A stretch of DNA of 35,055 nucleotides from an uncultured Eubacteriales bacterium (GTDB taxonomy: Bacteria; Bacillota; Clostridia; Christensenellales; CAG-138). This document shows, piece by piece, positions 15,460 through 24,265 of this stretch (its first letter is position 1; every line of letters starts with the position of its first letter). The DNA is taken from the NCBI GenBank assembly GCA_902761365.1, contig CACWJZ010000022.1, positions 1 through 35,055 on the forward strand. Direction: 5' to 3'. The notes beneath the pieces were generated by a model. The model was not told the origin of the DNA. It was given only the letters and a program-made list of their open reading frames with translations, and ran no database searches. A program made the position numbers and the translations under genes.

Positions 15460-17434
15460 TGGGCTGTCCTCCCCGGCAGGAGAAAAGGTATACGGGGTTC
15501 TGGGCGGTCATCAGGTGATACCCGCCCACCTTCCGGCCCCGGGATACGGAGAGCTCCACGATCTCCACGTCCGTGACCGGCAATTTCTTCAGGGCGTCCA
15601 GAGCCAGGGCGAAGGTCTCCGCCGTCACCGTGTTCACCACGATCCGGGCGGCGGGGTTTTTGTCCAGGACCAGGGCCATGATCTCCTTCAGCTCTCCCCC
15701 GCTGCCGCCGATGAAGACGTGGGTGGGCGCAGGCAGGTCCCGGAGGGCGTCAGGGGCGGCCCCCTCGATCACCTGCACGTTGGTGACGCCCAGGTGCTTC
15801 TTGTTCGCTTCGATGAGGGCGCAGGCCTCGGGCTTCCGTTCGATAGCGTAGACCATGCCGTCCTCACAGACCTCCGCCATCTCCAGGGACACGGAGCCGG
15901 TGCCGGCCCCCACGTCCCAGCAGAGGGCGTCCCGCGTCAGGCGGAGCTTACTTAGGGTCACGGCGCGGACCTCGGACTTGGTCATGGGCACCTCGGTGCG
16001 GAGGAAATCTTCGTCGGGGCGGCCCTGGGTCAGCACGGCGCCTTTGGCGTCGGGGTTCTCCACCAGCACCAGGGCGAGGGGCGCAAAGGTCTGCGCCGCC
16101 AGCTCCCCGGCGGTGCCCCGGACGATCCGTTCCTCGGGATAGGACAGGTTTTCGCCCACGGTCACGGGAAGATGGCCCAGGCCGTTGTCTCGCAGCACGC
16201 AAAGCAGGTCCTTCACGCCCCGATCCCCGCCCACCAAAACGATGGTCTTGGGGGATCGACGGATCTTCGTCACATAGTTGCAGGGCCGGCCGTGGGCGGA
16301 GAGGAGCAGGGCGTCATCCCAGCTCGTGCCCGCTTTGGCGGTGAAGCAGGAGATGGAGGAGATGCCCGGCAGGACGGTGGGCTGCAAATCCGAAATCAAG
16401 GGCAGCAAGCCCTTGGTGCCGCTGTAAAAGCCCGTGTCCCCGGACATGGCCACCGCAATGTTTTCGGCAGGCGTGGTCCGGATGATCCTTTCGATCTCCC
16501 GGGCCGCCACGGCGTTTTGGGTGGGCTTGCCGAAGCGCTGAAGAGCGTCCGTCACCCGCTGAGCGCCTACGATCAGGTCCGCCTGGCGGCAGGCGTCCTC
16601 GGCGGCCCGCGTCAGGGTGCCGGGGTCCCCCATGCCCAAGCCTACCATGGTGATGTGCTTTTTCGCGTCCGCGGCCCAGCCGCAGCGCTCGCCCAGCAGG
16701 CTCAGGCACTGGGCCACGCTGACCCCCGTCTCGACGAGGGGCCGGCGGATGACCACGGGCGTCACGCCGCAGGCCCTGGCGGCTTTGAGCTTCTCCGAGA
16801 AGCCCCCTGCGGCGCCGGTGTCCTTGGTGATGAGATACCGGGCGTCCAGCATCCGCAGCATGGCCTCGTTGATCTCCTGAGAGAAGGGGCCCTGCATGCA
16901 GATGAGGTGGCTCCCCTCCATGCCCAGCTCGAAGGCCAGCTGCACGGAGGCGGGCAGAGGCAGCACCCGGGCGTAGAGCCGGTTTTGCCAGTCCCGCACC
17001 GCCATATAGGCGGGCAGCTCCTTGCTGCCCACGGTCAAAAGCACGTTCCCCTCCGTGCCGTTCAAATAGGCCACGGCCCCCTGGGTGTCGTCCACGAACA
17101 CGCAGCCAGTCATATCCTCGTGGTCCTCCCGGCGCAGGATGCGCAGATACGCCACGTTCTCCTGGGCACATACCGCCTGCAGGGTCCTCGTCACCTCCGC
17201 GGCGTAGGGGTGGGTGGCGTCGATGACCAGCTCCGCCCCGGTCTCCCGGATCAGGGCGGCGATGCCGTTCCCGTCCTTGCGGCCCGAGATCACATGCACG
17301 TTGTCCGCTGGATCGATGAGCGTCTCCCCATACTCCGTGGCCACGCTGACGGTCAAATCTATGTCCTTTCCCCGGCACCCTTCGGCAATCTTGCGCCCCT
17401 CGGTGGTGCCCGCAAACAGCAGCGCCTTAGTCAT
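15452..17434 (-). CDS. cbiJET: Fused cobalt-precorrin-6A reductase / C5-methyltransferase / C15-methyltransferase-decarboxylase
   Basis: The protein is 660 residues and joins three enzymes. Residues 1-250 are CbiJ (cobalt-precorrin-6A reductase), with LLFAGTTEGRKIAE at the start and DATHPYA at 72-78. Residues about 259-460 are CbiE (C5-methyltransferase), with VGLGMGDPGTLT, a GDTGFYSG loop and LPGISS. Residues about 470-655 are CbiT (C15-methylation with C12 side-chain decarboxylation), with the SAM motif WDVGAGTGSVSLE at 506-518 and the VFIGGSGGEL block. CbiE-CbiT fusion is common; the added N-terminal reductase is rarer. The three steps are consecutive or nearly so, so the fusion may channel an unstable intermediate. 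There is no frameshift across the junctions, so it is a real single chain. Confidence 0.94.
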   Translation of the reverse strand: MTKALLFAGTTEGRKIAEGCRGKDIDLTVSVATEYGETLIDPADNVHVISGRKDGNGIAALIRETGAELVIDATHPYAAEVTRTLQAVCAQENVAYLRILRREDHEDMTGCVFVDDTQGAVAYLNGTEGNVLLTVGSKELPAYMAVRDWQNRLYARVLPLPASVQLAFELGMEGSHLICMQGPFSQEINEAMLRMLDARYLITKDTGAAGGFSEKLKAARACGVTPVVIRRPLVETGVSVAQCLSLLGERCGWAADAKKHITMVGLGMGDPGTLTRAAEDACRQADLIVGAQRVTDALQRFGKPTQNAVAAREIERIIRTTPAENIAVAMSGDTGFYSGTKGLLPLISDLQPTVLPGISSISCFTAKAGTSWDDALLLSAHGRPCNYVTKIRRSPKTIVLVGGDRGVKDLLCVLRDNGLGHLPVTVGENLSYPEERIVRGTAGELAAQTFAPLALVLVENPDAKGAVLTQGRPDEDFLRTEVPMTKSEVRAVTLSKLRLTRDALCWDVGAGTGSVSLEMAEVCEDGMVYAIERKPEACALIEANKKHLGVTNVQVIEGAAPDALRDLPAPTHVFIGGSGGELKEIMALVLDKNPAARIVVNTVTAETFALALDALKKLPVTDVEIVELSVSRGRKVGGYHLMTAQNPVYLFSCRGGQPNG

Positions 17435-18158
17435 GGTCGTACCCCCGGGGCGTGACCATCCTGCCGCCGATGATCCTGGTCTGGGAATTGCCGATGAACA
17501 CGGTGGAGAACATGTCCACCTGGGCGTCCCGCAGGGCCTGCAGGGTCATGGTGCGGATGTTCTCCCCCTCTCGGCCGATGTTTTGCGCCACGCCGCAGAC
17601 GGTCTCCGGGGACGCCGCTTCGAGGACGATCTCGCAGGCCCGGGCCAGATAGTCCTTTCGCTTGTGGCTCGACGGGTTGTAGAGGCAGATGACGAAGTCC
17701 GCCGCGGCCGCCGCCCGAAGCCGCTTCTCGATGGTGGCCCAGGGGGTCATAAGGTCGCTCAGGCTGATGACGGCAAAGTCGTGCATCAGGGGGGCCCCCA
17801 GGATGGCGGCGCCGCTGAGGACCGCGGACACGCCGGGGACGGTCACCACCGCCACACCGGGGTGCTTCGCCGCAAGCTCCTCGCAAAGGCCGCTCATGCC
17901 GTAGACCCCGGGGTCGCCGCTGCAGACCATAGCCACGGTCTTGCCCTTCGCCGCCTCGGCGAGTGCCAGCTCCACCCGCTCCACCTCCCGGCGCATGGGG
18001 GTGGTCAAAAAGGTCTTGTCCGGGAAACGGTCCTTCACCAGGTCCACGTAGACCGTGTAGCCCACGATCACGTCGCTCTCCTCCAGGGCCCGGGCGGCCT
18101 CGTACGTCATGCCCTCGACCTTGCCGGGGCCGATGCCCACCACATACAGCTTACTCAA
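17427..18158 (-). CDS. cbiH: Cobalt-precorrin-3B C17-methyltransferase
   Basis: CbiH methylates C17 and performs ring contraction on cobalt-precorrin-3. The protein is 243 residues with the start taken as TTG at 18158, because GGAGGAGG lies at good distance and LYVVGIGPG is where family members begin; an ATG at 18191 would add eleven mostly basic residues inside cbiG. SAM-binding and family motifs are GIGPG, VCSGDPGVYGMSG, VTVPGVSAVLSGAA and CLYNPSSHKRK. It overlaps cbiG by eight bases and the fusion gene by eight bases. Confidence 0.93.
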   Translation of the reverse strand: MSKLYVVGIGPGKVEGMTYEAARALEESDVIVGYTVYVDLVKDRFPDKTFLTTPMRREVERVELALAEAAKGKTVAMVCSGDPGVYGMSGLCEELAAKHPGVAVVTVPGVSAVLSGAAILGAPLMHDFAVISLSDLMTPWATIEKRLRAAAAADFVICLYNPSSHKRKDYLARACEIVLEAASPETVCGVAQNIGREGENIRTMTLQALRDAQVDMFSTVFIGNSQTRIIGGRMVTPRGYDHD

Positions 18159-19179
18159 ATCGGATCGCCTCCTCCTTCTTGGCCAGGGCAAAGGTCATGC
18201 CGTCCTTCGCCACCTTTCGCACCGCCAACGTCCCGCCGGACGCCAGCACCGCCGCCCGCTCGCACACCGAATCCACGCCCGTCACCTCCTGCACGAAGGC
18301 GGAGGGGGTGAAGTCCCCGGGGGCAGCTTTCAATTCTTCCGCCGAATAGGTCACAAAGGGCAGGCCCAGCTTTTGGCTGAGGGCCGCCAGCCCCGGCTCG
18401 TCCTTCTTCAAATCGATGCTGCCGAGGGCCCTGAGCTCATGGAGCCCCACGCCGCATTTCTGCAAGTTGTCCAGCAAAAACATTTCCAACTCCTCCGCAC
18501 TCTTGCCCCGGCGGCAGCCAAGGCCCACGGCATAGGGTCGGGGTGTGAGCCGCAGGGTCCGGGGAAAGGGCTGGCCGTTTCCTGCCGAAACGTATATGCC
18601 CAGGTCCGCGTCCCCTGTGGTCAGGCCCATAGGCAGCGCGCCCTCCACGGGAAGATCGGAGCGAAAGCCCACCTTCTCCCCCGCCAGCAAAGCGGCGGAG
18701 ACGGCCTTGCAGAGGGCCATGCTCTCGATATGCAGGCCGTTTGCTTTGGCGAACACGTCCACGGCAAAGAGGCCGTTCACGTCCGTGGCCGTGGTCAGCA
18801 CGGGGGTGGCGTGCAGTTGGTTCGCCACGTCCAGCGCCAAAGCGTTCGCCCCGCCCAGATGCCCGCTGAGCAGGGGGATCACGAACCGGCCGCCCTCGTC
18901 CAGCACCAGCACCGCCGGGTCCGTCCGCTTGTCCCGCACATGGGGGGCGATGACCCGGACGGCGATGCCGGAGGCGCAGCAGAACAGCAGGGCGTCCGCC
19001 TCCGCAAAGCCCGCCCCGGCCCAGTCCGCCCCGGACCGGGTCAAGGGTTCGTCCCCGTCGCCGCAGAACTTGGGGAGGGCGAAGGTCCGACAATCGTGGC
19101 CTGCCCCTTTCAAAATTTCCGCCGCACGCGCCGCCAGGGCCCGGCCCCGGGCGGTGTAGGAAATGAGCCAGATGGTCAT
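18151..19179 (-). CDS. cbiG: Cobalt-precorrin-5A hydrolase
   Basis: CbiG opens the lactone ring of cobalt-precorrin-5A and releases acetaldehyde, a step that marks the anaerobic pathway. The protein is 342 residues. It has the N-terminal CbiG domain (IWLISYTARGRALA), the central block with DKRTDPAVLVLDEGGRFVIPLLSGHLGGAN (the strongest family signature, split here by position about residues 85-115), and a C-terminal CobE/GbiG-like domain beginning VGLGCRRGKS and ending LAVRKVAKDGMTFALA. It starts after AAGGAGTGATCT, three bases beyond the cbiF stop. Confidence 0.94.
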   Translation of the reverse strand: MTIWLISYTARGRALAARAAEILKGAGHDCRTFALPKFCGDGDEPLTRSGADWAGAGFAEADALLFCCASGIAVRVIAPHVRDKRTDPAVLVLDEGGRFVIPLLSGHLGGANALALDVANQLHATPVLTTATDVNGLFAVDVFAKANGLHIESMALCKAVSAALLAGEKVGFRSDLPVEGALPMGLTTGDADLGIYVSAGNGQPFPRTLRLTPRPYAVGLGCRRGKSAEELEMFLLDNLQKCGVGLHELRALGSIDLKKDEPGLAALSQKLGLPFVTYSAEELKAAPGDFTPSAFVQEVTGVDSVCERAAVLASGGTLAVRKVAKDGMTFALAKKEEAIRFE

Positions 19180-19182
19180 AGA

Positions 19183-19941
19183 TCACTCCTTGGCCGGCCG
19201 ATATTCCGTGGAGAAGGTGGGATCATAGAGCCTGGAGCGGGCGTAGCCGCTCTGCTGCACCGCGTCCCCCACGATGATCAGCGCCGTCTTGGAAATACTG
19301 TTCTCCTTGGCGCAGTCCGCCAGGGTGGATACGGTGCACAGGCACCTCTTCTCGTCGGGCCAGCTGGCCTTGTAGACGATGGCCGCCGGGGTGTCGGGGC
19401 CGTAGCCTCCCGCCAGCAGCTCTGCCTGTGTCTCTCGCAGCAGGCCGGCGCTCAGAAACAGGACCATGGTGGCCCCGTGGGCGGCGAAGGACCGAACGCT
19501 CTCCCGCTCGGGCACCGCGGTCCGCCCCGCCATGCGGGTGATGACGACGCTCTGGGAAACCTCCGGCAGGGTGTACTCCATCTTCAGGGCCGCCGCCGCC
19601 CCGGAGAAGGCGCTGACGCCGGGGCAGTAGTCGTAATCGACGCCCCGCTTGTCCAGCTCGTCCATCTGCTCCCGGATGGCCCCGTAGAGGCAGGGGTCCC
19701 CGGTGTGGAGGCGCACGGTGGAAAGGCCCGCGGCCTCCGCGTCCAGCATGACGGCCAGCACCTCCTCCAAGGTCATTTTGGCGCTGTTGTACACACGGCA
19801 GCCTTCTTTTTTATACTCCAGTAGCGCCGGATTCACCAGGGAACCGGCATAGATGATCACGTCCGCCTGCTCCAGCAGGGCCTTGCCCCGCACGGTGATG
19901 AGATCGGCCGCCCCGCAGCCCGCGCCTACAAAATGGATCAT
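19183..19941 (-). CDS. cbiF: Cobalt-precorrin-4 C11-methyltransferase
   Basis: CbiF methylates C11 of cobalt-precorrin-4. The protein is 252 residues, normal size. The start at 19941 (MIHFVGAGCGAADL) has GGAGAAAGAGCT upstream; a longer frame reaching into cbiD is not supported. Motifs are VGAGCGAADLITVRG, YAGSLVNPALL, LHTGDPCLYGAIREQMDEL, CPGVSAFSGAAAAL and the TRMAGRT loop, which separates CbiF/CobM from the other methylases. It overlaps cbiD by four bases. Confidence 0.95.
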   Translation of the reverse strand: MIHFVGAGCGAADLITVRGKALLEQADVIIYAGSLVNPALLEYKKEGCRVYNSAKMTLEEVLAVMLDAEAAGLSTVRLHTGDPCLYGAIREQMDELDKRGVDYDYCPGVSAFSGAAAALKMEYTLPEVSQSVVITRMAGRTAVPERESVRSFAAHGATMVLFLSAGLLRETQAELLAGGYGPDTPAAIVYKASWPDEKRCLCTVSTLADCAKENSISKTALIIVGDAVQQSGYARSRLYDPTFSTEYRPAKE

Positions 19942-21101
19942 AGCTCTTTCTCCTTCCCCTCTCCCCTTGTTTTCAGCCATTCTTTGGCCGCACCGGCGGC
20001 GCACAGAGGCCCATAGCCATCCGAGAACACCAGCACGCCCACGGTCAAAAGGTCCTTCACCCGGGCGCTCACATACAGCTCTATCCGCTGGGCCATGTGC
20101 TCCATGGCCGGGGCCAGCAGCCCCTTCTCCCGCAGGATGCGCAGCATCTCGTCCGTGGTGACGCAATCAAGGATGGCCCGGGCCGTGTCGGCGTCGCATC
20201 CCGCCCGGAGCGCGCAGGCGGCCATGAGCTCCGCCCGGCCGTCGCCCTCCCGGGAGTGGGTGTTCATGATGCCGCCGGAAAGCTTGATGAGCTTGCCGAT
20301 ATGGCCCGCCAGCAGCACCTTGGAAAACCCCGCCTCCGCCGCGGCGTCCAGGGCCCGGCCGATGAAGTTGGAAACCTTGACGATGCGGTCCTCGCCCACG
20401 CCGAAGGTGTCCCTGAGAAAGTCCGTGCCGTAGTTGCCCGGGGCCAGGATCAGGCGCTCGTCCCCCAGGGCCTTGCGCTGGCGAATCTCCAGGCGGATGC
20501 TGTCGATCAGCGCCTCCTCGCTCATGGGCTCCACGATGCCGCTGGTGCCCAATATGGAGATGCCGCCCACGATGCCCAGCCGGGGGTTGAAGGTCTTCGC
20601 CGCCAGGGCTGCCCCTTCGGGCACCGAGATCACCACGTCCAGTCCCGGCACGGGCTCCCCTTCCTCCAGGGCCTCCCGGACCGCCTGCTCGATCATGGCC
20701 CGGGGGCCGGGGTTGATGGCCGCCGCGCCTACATGCACCTTGAGCCCGGGCTTTGTCGCCCGGCCCACGCCCTCGCCGCCGTCGATATGGATGCCCTGGG
20801 TGGCGCTGACGCGGACCTGGGCGCACACCAGGGCCCCGTCGGTCACGTCCGGGTCGTCGCCGCTGTTCTTGCGGACGGCGCAGCGGGCAGCGTCGCCTTC
20901 CCGCTTCGATTCTTCGATAGGCAGCCGCAAGTCGATGCCCTTGGGGGTGTGTATCTTCACTGCCACAGGCGCTTGGCCCGTGAGCAGCAGCAGGGCAGCC
21001 GCCTTGGCCGCCGCCGCCGCGCAGGTGCCGGTGGTGTAGCCGAAGCGGAGCTTTTTCCCGTCCACCAGGGCGTAATGGCCCTCTATGCCCGTCTCAAACA
21101 C
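19938..21101 (-). CDS. cbiD: Cobalt-precorrin-5B C1-methyltransferase
   Basis: CbiD methylates C1 of cobalt-precorrin-5B and occurs only in the anaerobic pathway. The protein is 387 residues. It begins with the family signature LRFGYTTGTCAAAAAKAA (18-35) and continues with GGEGVGRATKPGL, GGISILGTSGIVEPMSEEA and LAGHIGKLIKLSGGI. The start codon is GTG at 21101, with GGAGGAGGCGC just upstream inside the end of cobD; the two genes overlap by eight bases. Confidence 0.95.
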   Translation of the reverse strand: MFETGIEGHYALVDGKKLRFGYTTGTCAAAAAKAAALLLLTGQAPVAVKIHTPKGIDLRLPIEESKREGDAARCAVRKNSGDDPDVTDGALVCAQVRVSATQGIHIDGGEGVGRATKPGLKVHVGAAAINPGPRAMIEQAVREALEEGEPVPGLDVVISVPEGAALAAKTFNPRLGIVGGISILGTSGIVEPMSEEALIDSIRLEIRQRKALGDERLILAPGNYGTDFLRDTFGVGEDRIVKVSNFIGRALDAAAEAGFSKVLLAGHIGKLIKLSGGIMNTHSREGDGRAELMAACALRAGCDADTARAILDCVTTDEMLRILREKGLLAPAMEHMAQRIELYVSARVKDLLTVGVLVFSDGYGPLCAAGAAKEWLKTRGEGKEKEL

Positions 21102-22146
21102 GCAGCGCCTCCTCCATGGTCCTCAACAGTTCCTCGTTCTCCGCCCGGGTGCGGACGGCGATGCGGCAGTCGTCCGCCTGCAAGCCCCGATAGTTTCCGC
21201 AATCCCGGATGAGCACGCCCTGACCGAGCAGCTTCCCATACAGCCCGGGCACCCCCGTGACGAAGAGGAAGTTGGCGTCCCCCGGCAGCACGCCCAGGCC
21301 CAGCTGGGTCAGCCGCCCATACAGCCAGGGCTTCTCCGCCTGGAACAGGGCTCGGGCCCGCTGCGGCCAGTCGGGGCAAGAGAGGGCCGCGAGGCCCGCC
21401 GCCTGGGCGGGGGTGGATACGTTCCAGGGCTGGGAGAGGCGGCTCATCCTCTCCAGCAGCGCCCCATCCTTGCAGAGGCCGTAACCCAGGCGCAGGCCCG
21501 CCATGCCGTAGGCCTTGGTGAAGGCCCTGAGCAGGAAGACCCGGTCTCCCGCCGCCAGATGCTCCGCCAGGGAGAAGGCCTTGTCCTCGTCCACCAGCTC
21601 CAAAAAGCACTCGTCCAAAAACAGCCAGGTCCCCGTCTTGCGGCACCGATCCAGGATAGCAAGCAACAGTTCCCGGGGCACGGACCGGCCCGTGGGGTTG
21701 TTGGGGGAGCAGAGCATCAAAAGGTCCGTGTCGGGGCCGATGGCGTCCAAAATGTCCGGGCCCAGCAAAAAGCCGTTCTCCCGCTGAAGGGGGTAGAAGG
21801 TCGGCTCGCAGCCCGCCGCCACGAGAGCGCTCTCGTAGTCCGCGAAGGAGGGCACCGGGAGCAGCGCCTTCTTCGGCTGCAGGGCCGCGGCGAACTGGTA
21901 GATCAGCTCCGCCGCCCCGTTGCCGCAGATGACGTTCTCCCGCGTCACCCCGTTCACCGCCGCCAGCTTCTCCCGCAGGGGGCCGCAGCAGGGGTCGGGA
22001 TAGGCGGAGAGGCCCTCTGCCGCCGCCCGGACCGCCGCCCGCACCGCCTCCGGGGTGCCGAAGGGGTTCACGTTGGCGGAAAAGTCTAGGCGGATGGGGC
22101 GGGAATAGATGTCGCCCCCGTGGACGTAACCCTTGTCGAGGATCAT
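21094..22146 (-). CDS. cobD: L-threonine-O-3-phosphate decarboxylase (PLP enzyme)
   Basis: CobD makes (R)-1-aminopropan-2-yl phosphate, the linker between the corrin ring and the nucleotide loop. The protein is 350 residues and belongs to the class-I/II aminotransferase fold. It has HGGDIYSR and LDFSANVNPFG at the start (typical of CobD rather than HisC), the SPNNPTG loop (147-153), FLDECF, and the PLP Schiff-base lysine Lys211 in AFTKAYGMAGLRLGY. A histidinol-phosphate aminotransferase is the only close alternative, but the N-terminal signature and the location between cbiD and cbiB favour CobD. Confidence 0.93.
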   Translation of the reverse strand: MILDKGYVHGGDIYSRPIRLDFSANVNPFGTPEAVRAAVRAAAEGLSAYPDPCCGPLREKLAAVNGVTRENVICGNGAAELIYQFAAALQPKKALLPVPSFADYESALVAAGCEPTFYPLQRENGFLLGPDILDAIGPDTDLLMLCSPNNPTGRSVPRELLLAILDRCRKTGTWLFLDECFLELVDEDKAFSLAEHLAAGDRVFLLRAFTKAYGMAGLRLGYGLCKDGALLERMSRLSQPWNVSTPAQAAGLAALSCPDWPQRARALFQAEKPWLYGRLTQLGLGVLPGDANFLFVTGVPGLYGKLLGQGVLIRDCGNYRGLQADDCRIAVRTRAENEELLRTMEEALRV

Positions 22147-23120
22147 AGCAGTGCCCCTCCCAGCAGCAGGATCATCCCATAGAGAGCCAGCAGCAACAGG
22201 TTGGTCCCGTACATCAGAATGCAGGCCCGCGCCACGTCCGCCCGCTCTATGGGCCGGAGCGGGTCCCCGATGGTGGGCTTCTCATGGAGCTTGCCGAAGT
22301 AGCTGGCGTTGCCGCCCAGCTGCACGCCCAAGGCCCCGGCGCAGGCGGACTCGGTCTGGGCGGAGTTGGGGCTGGCGTGGTTGCGCCGATCCCGCCGCCA
22401 CACACGCAAGGCGCCTTTCCCGTCCAGCCGCAGCAGAAAGGCCGCGCCGATCATGGCGAGGGCCGACAGCCGGGCGGGGACATAGTTCACTACGTCGTCG
22501 AATTTGGCGGCGCAGCGGCCGAAATGCAAATATCTGTCGTTCTTATAGCCCACCATGGAGTCCATGGTGTTCACGGCCTTGTAGAAGAGCCCGCCCGCAG
22601 CGCCGAAGAGGACCATCCAAAAGAGGGGGGCCACCACCCCGTCGGAGGTGTTCTCGGCCACGGTCTCCACGGCAGCCTTCACCACCTGGGGTTCCGTCAG
22701 ACTGTCCGTGTCCCGGCCCACCAGCATCCCCACCTGGCGGCGGCCGGCGGAAAGACCCTCCTTTTCCAGGCAGGTCACCACCTTCTTCGCCTCCGCCATC
22801 AAACACCGGGCGGCGAAGCACTGCCAGCAGAGAAAGGCGCTCACAGCGAAGTAAGCCCAGGGGTGGACCCGCCAGGCCAGATACAGCAGCAGAAGGCCCG
22901 CGCCTGTGCTGATGAGGGGCACCGCCAGGGCCATGATGGTCCCCGCGGTCCGCTCGCCCGGGGGCGTCTGGGGGAACCGGGGGCGCAGCTGCTTTTCAAA
23001 CAGAGAGATCAGCTTACCCATGAGCACCACGGGATGCAGGCGGCTCAGGGGGTCCCCCAGCAGGCAATCCAGCCCGAACCCTGCGAAGACGGACAGAGCG
23101 GTGAGGGCATAGAGGTTCAT
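22143..23120 (-). CDS. cbiB: Adenosylcobinamide-phosphate synthase (integral membrane)
   Basis: CbiB joins the aminopropanol (phosphate) arm made through CobD to adenosylcobyric acid. The protein is 325 residues. The start at 23120 (MNLYALTALSVFAGFGLDCLLGDP) is chosen because GLDCLLGDPLSRLHPVVLMGK is the conserved N-terminal block; longer frames run into the ATPase gene. It has several membrane helices and the conserved loop segments RDTDSL, ETVAENTSDGVVAPLFW and NTMDSMVGYKNDRY. It overlaps the ATPase gene and cobD by four bases each. Confidence 0.95.
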   Translation of the reverse strand: MNLYALTALSVFAGFGLDCLLGDPLSRLHPVVLMGKLISLFEKQLRPRFPQTPPGERTAGTIMALAVPLISTGAGLLLLYLAWRVHPWAYFAVSAFLCWQCFAARCLMAEAKKVVTCLEKEGLSAGRRQVGMLVGRDTDSLTEPQVVKAAVETVAENTSDGVVAPLFWMVLFGAAGGLFYKAVNTMDSMVGYKNDRYLHFGRCAAKFDDVVNYVPARLSALAMIGAAFLLRLDGKGALRVWRRDRRNHASPNSAQTESACAGALGVQLGGNASYFGKLHEKPTIGDPLRPIERADVARACILMYGTNLLLLALYGMILLLGGALL

Positions 23121-24256
23121 GGCGCTTCCCCTCCCGTCCAAAGGTCGCTGAGCCGGTCCAAAGGCAGGAGCTTGCCCCGGGCCGCCGCCTCGTCCCGCAG
23201 GATGCGGTTGCCCTCGTTCGTGGTTCCAAATCCATCCAGGCAGCAGACCACATGGGCACAGGTCGAAATCAGCGCCCGCACCCTGTCCATGGCCGCCTCG
23301 CCGACGGGCGTGAAGGCGGGCACGGACACCGTCTCCACGGCCAACGCCCGGGCCACCCCGTAGTCCACATCGTTCTCGGCCAGCACGCCCGCGGCGAAGG
23401 GTACGCCCCGCCGCTGCAGGGCCCGGTAGACGGGGATGCCGCTGCCGGCGCCGCCGATGACGAAGACGCGGGGCTCGCCCGGTACCCGCGCCATCTCCAG
23501 GGAGCCGAAGAGGGCGTTGTAGCTGCCCTTCTCCATGCCGTAGAGGGCTTCGATGTATTCGTTGGTAAAGATCTCCTCCGGCGTGCCGCACCGGTCCACG
23601 GCGTTGTTGGCCACGCAGACCACCCGGTCGGAGATCTTTTGCGCCAGATCCAGCTCGTGGAGGGACATCAATACGGCCACGTTCCGCTCCCGGACCAGCC
23701 CCTTCAATATCTCCAGCAGCTCCAGCTTGTGCTTCACGTCCAGGAAGGAGGTGGGCTCGTCCAGCACGATGACCTCCGGCTCCTGGCAGACCGCCCGGGC
23801 AAGGAGCAGCCGCTGCCGCTGCCCGTCGCTGATCTGGTGAAAGGGCCGCTGGGCGAACGCCTCCCCGTGGACCAGGGCAATGGCCTCCTGCACGATGGCT
23901 TTGTCCGCTTTGGTCAGGATGCCCAGGCGGCCCGTGTAGGGGTAGCGGCCCGTGGCGACCACGTCCTCGCCGGTCATGAGCTCCGCCCGGAGCCGCTCGG
24001 TCATGACGATGGCCATCTTGCGGGCGATCTCCCCCTCCCCCATGGCGGCCATGGGCCGGCCGTCCAGGACGACCATGCCCGCCAGGAGCTTGAGCTGGCA
24101 GATCATGCTCTTCAGAATGGTGGATTTGCCGGAACCGTTGGGTCCGATGAGGGTCAATATCTCCCCCCGACGGACGCCGATCTCGATGTCGCGGATGAGG
24201 GGCACCCCGTCGTAGCCCACGTCCATATGCTCGGTGCGAATGTACCAGGTATCCAT
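23117..24256 (-). CDS. Iron/corrinoid-type ABC transporter ATPase with an extra C-terminal domain
   Basis: The protein is 379 residues, about 120 longer than a plain FecE/BtuD ATPase. Residues 1-240 are the nucleotide-binding domain: Walker A GPNGSGKS (38-45), signature ISDGQRQRLLLARA (142-155), Walker B VIVLDE (162-167) and the switch histidine His200. Residues about 245-379 form a second domain that starts with RVFVIGGAGSGIPVYRAL (263-280), a Rossmann-like glycine loop, and continues with AAGVLAENDVDYGVARAL and CCLDGFGTTNEGN. I have the impression that similar extensions occur in clostridial heme/iron ATPases, but I do not know a function. It pairs with the FecCD permease just upstream and the binding protein, and precedes cbiB with a four-base overlap. 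Corrinoid, heme or metal-chelate uptake is inferred. Confidence 0.88.
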   Translation of the reverse strand: MDTWYIRTEHMDVGYDGVPLIRDIEIGVRRGEILTLIGPNGSGKSTILKSMICQLKLLAGMVVLDGRPMAAMGEGEIARKMAIVMTERLRAELMTGEDVVATGRYPYTGRLGILTKADKAIVQEAIALVHGEAFAQRPFHQISDGQRQRLLLARAVCQEPEVIVLDEPTSFLDVKHKLELLEILKGLVRERNVAVLMSLHELDLAQKISDRVVCVANNAVDRCGTPEEIFTNEYIEALYGMEKGSYNALFGSLEMARVPGEPRVFVIGGAGSGIPVYRALQRRGVPFAAGVLAENDVDYGVARALAVETVSVPAFTPVGEAAMDRVRALISTCAHVVCCLDGFGTTNEGNRILRDEAAARGKLLPLDRLSDLWTGGEAP

Positions 24257-24265
24257 GGGCCCTCC

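Noticed and set aside
21094-22146. Histidinol-phosphate aminotransferase
   Set aside because: Same fold, but HGGDIYSR and LDFSANVNPFG at the N-terminus and the position between cbiB and cbiD point to CobD.
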